From the NCBI GenBank assembly GCA_955651735.1, contig CATPAM010000424.1, positions 1 to 6,131 on the forward strand: DNA of 6,131 bases. Reading direction: 5' to 3'. The notes under the pieces were generated by a model, which was given only the letters and a program-made list of their open reading frames with translations, ran no database searches and was not told the origin of the DNA. This document shows, piece by piece, positions 5,635 through 6,131 of this stretch. A program made the position numbers and the translations under genes. Position 1 is the first letter of the stretch, and every line of letters starts with the position of its first letter. The stretch is from Candidatus Acidiferrales bacterium (lineage in GTDB: Bacteria > Acidobacteriota > Terriglobia > Acidiferrales > UBA7541).

Positions 5635-6131
5635 ATGGCCACGGGAAATTTTGGGCAACGTCTGAAGCGCGAGCGCGAACTGCGCGAAGTCGCGCCCGAC
5701 GAAATCGTCGTTGGCACGCGCATCAGCTTGCGATTTCTGGAAGCCCTGGAAAATGAAGACTGGGACAAGCTCCCGGGCGGCATTTTCAATCGCGGCTTCG
5801 TGCGCGCCATCGCCCGCTACCTGGGCCTTGACGAAGAAGACCTGCTCGCGGAATACGACCTGGCGCACGGTGATCAGTCCGCCGAAGCTCAGCCTGCGGC
5901 GGAGAATCGCATCCCGGCGCCACCCAGATGGATCGTCGTGGCCCTCGCGCTCGGCGCGCTCGCGGTGATGGCCGCCGTGGTGGCGGCCGGAGTCTACGGC
6001 TGGCGGCGCTACTCCGCGTATCGCCACGCCAAGCAATCGCCCGCGGTTGTCTCGCAGTCGCTCGGAGCGGCGCAGCCCGCTTCCCTGCCCGCCGGCGACC
6101 CGCCCCAGGCGAACTCCGCTGCACTTGGTCT
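5635..6131 (+). CDS. RodZ-like helix-turn-helix membrane protein, N-terminal 165 residues (partial)
   Basis: RodZ-family proteins couple a cytoplasmic helix-turn-helix domain, which in RodZ binds MreB rather than DNA, to a periplasmic domain and help set cell shape. The frame is open from the ATG at 5635 to the window edge. Residues 5-75 form the helix-turn-helix domain: FGQRLKRERELREV (6-19), ISLRFLEALENEDWDKLPGG (30-49), then IFNRGFVRAIARYLGLDEEDL. The LPGG-IFxRGFVRxxARYLGLD block is diagnostic of this family (HTH_25 type). An Ala/Pro-rich linker (80-97) leads to one membrane segment (about 99-122, rich in Ala, Val and Leu), then WRRYSAYRHAK and a Pro/Ala/Gln-rich stretch. The C-terminal domain is beyond the window, so true RodZ cannot be separated from other RodZ-like helix-turn-helix proteins. 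AGGG ends 8 bases before the ATG, and a near-consensus promoter lies about 110 bases upstream. Confidence 0.85.
   Translation, partial: MATGNFGQRLKRERELREVAPDEIVVGTRISLRFLEALENEDWDKLPGGIFNRGFVRAIARYLGLDEEDLLAEYDLAHGDQSAEAQPAAENRIPAPPRWIVVALALGALAVMAAVVAAGVYGWRRYSAYRHAKQSPAVVSQSLGAAQPASLPAGDPPQANSAALG

Noticed and set aside
5712..5732. TGGCACG followed by TTGC, resembling a sigma-54 promoter, attractive because rpoN is nearby
   Set aside because: The spacing between the two elements is about nine bases instead of four, and it lies within the RodZ-like coding region.
5437..6036. Minus-strand open frame of 199 codons opposite the RodZ-like gene and its promoter
   Set aside because: It overlaps the well-supported plus-strand gene and the near-consensus promoter, and its translation has no recognisable motif.

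Overview
The window looks like chromosomal housekeeping DNA from a GC-rich, Gram-negative (diderm) bacterium. Several traits together suggest Acidobacteriota: a very long LptC fused to LptA/OstA-like repeats, a RodZ-like helix-turn-helix protein opening with a GxRLKRERE-type motif, and a GAF-GGDEF enzyme beside lpt and rpoN genes. This placement is inferred from family resemblance, not from a marker gene, and the relatives of Deltaproteobacteria cannot be excluded.

Nearly the whole window (1-5273) is one minus-strand gene cluster, read right to left. It starts with a GAF-GGDEF nucleotide cyclase (5273-4152). Next comes an 807-residue fused LptC/LptA-type protein (4095-1672), then the ABC ATPase LptB (1665-940), then the first 307 residues of sigma-54 RpoN (921-1, continuing off the left edge). 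Gaps are 56, 6 and 18 bases with no visible terminator, so co-transcription is likely. The order lptC-lptA-lptB-rpoN matches the classical proteobacterial cluster, with lptC and lptA apparently merged here and a nucleotide cyclase at the head.

On the right a 361-base divergent intergenic region (5274-5634) separates this cluster from a plus-strand gene that runs off the right edge. That gene encodes a RodZ-like protein with an N-terminal helix-turn-helix and one membrane segment. The region contains a near-consensus promoter, TTGACA-17-TATAGT, for the RodZ-like gene and a weaker candidate for the minus-strand cluster.

The cluster's theme is envelope assembly: LptB powers lipopolysaccharide extraction, the LptC/LptA fusion would form the periplasmic bridge, and the RodZ-like protein belongs to a cell-shape family. 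The most interesting signal is in the GGDEF enzyme. The Asp that normally reads guanine (PleD Asp344) is Ser250 here, the substitution that marks hybrid promiscuous (Hypr) GGDEF enzymes making 3',3'-cGAMP. This predicts a cGAMP (or mixed cyclic dinucleotide) synthase co-expressed with lipopolysaccharide transport genes.
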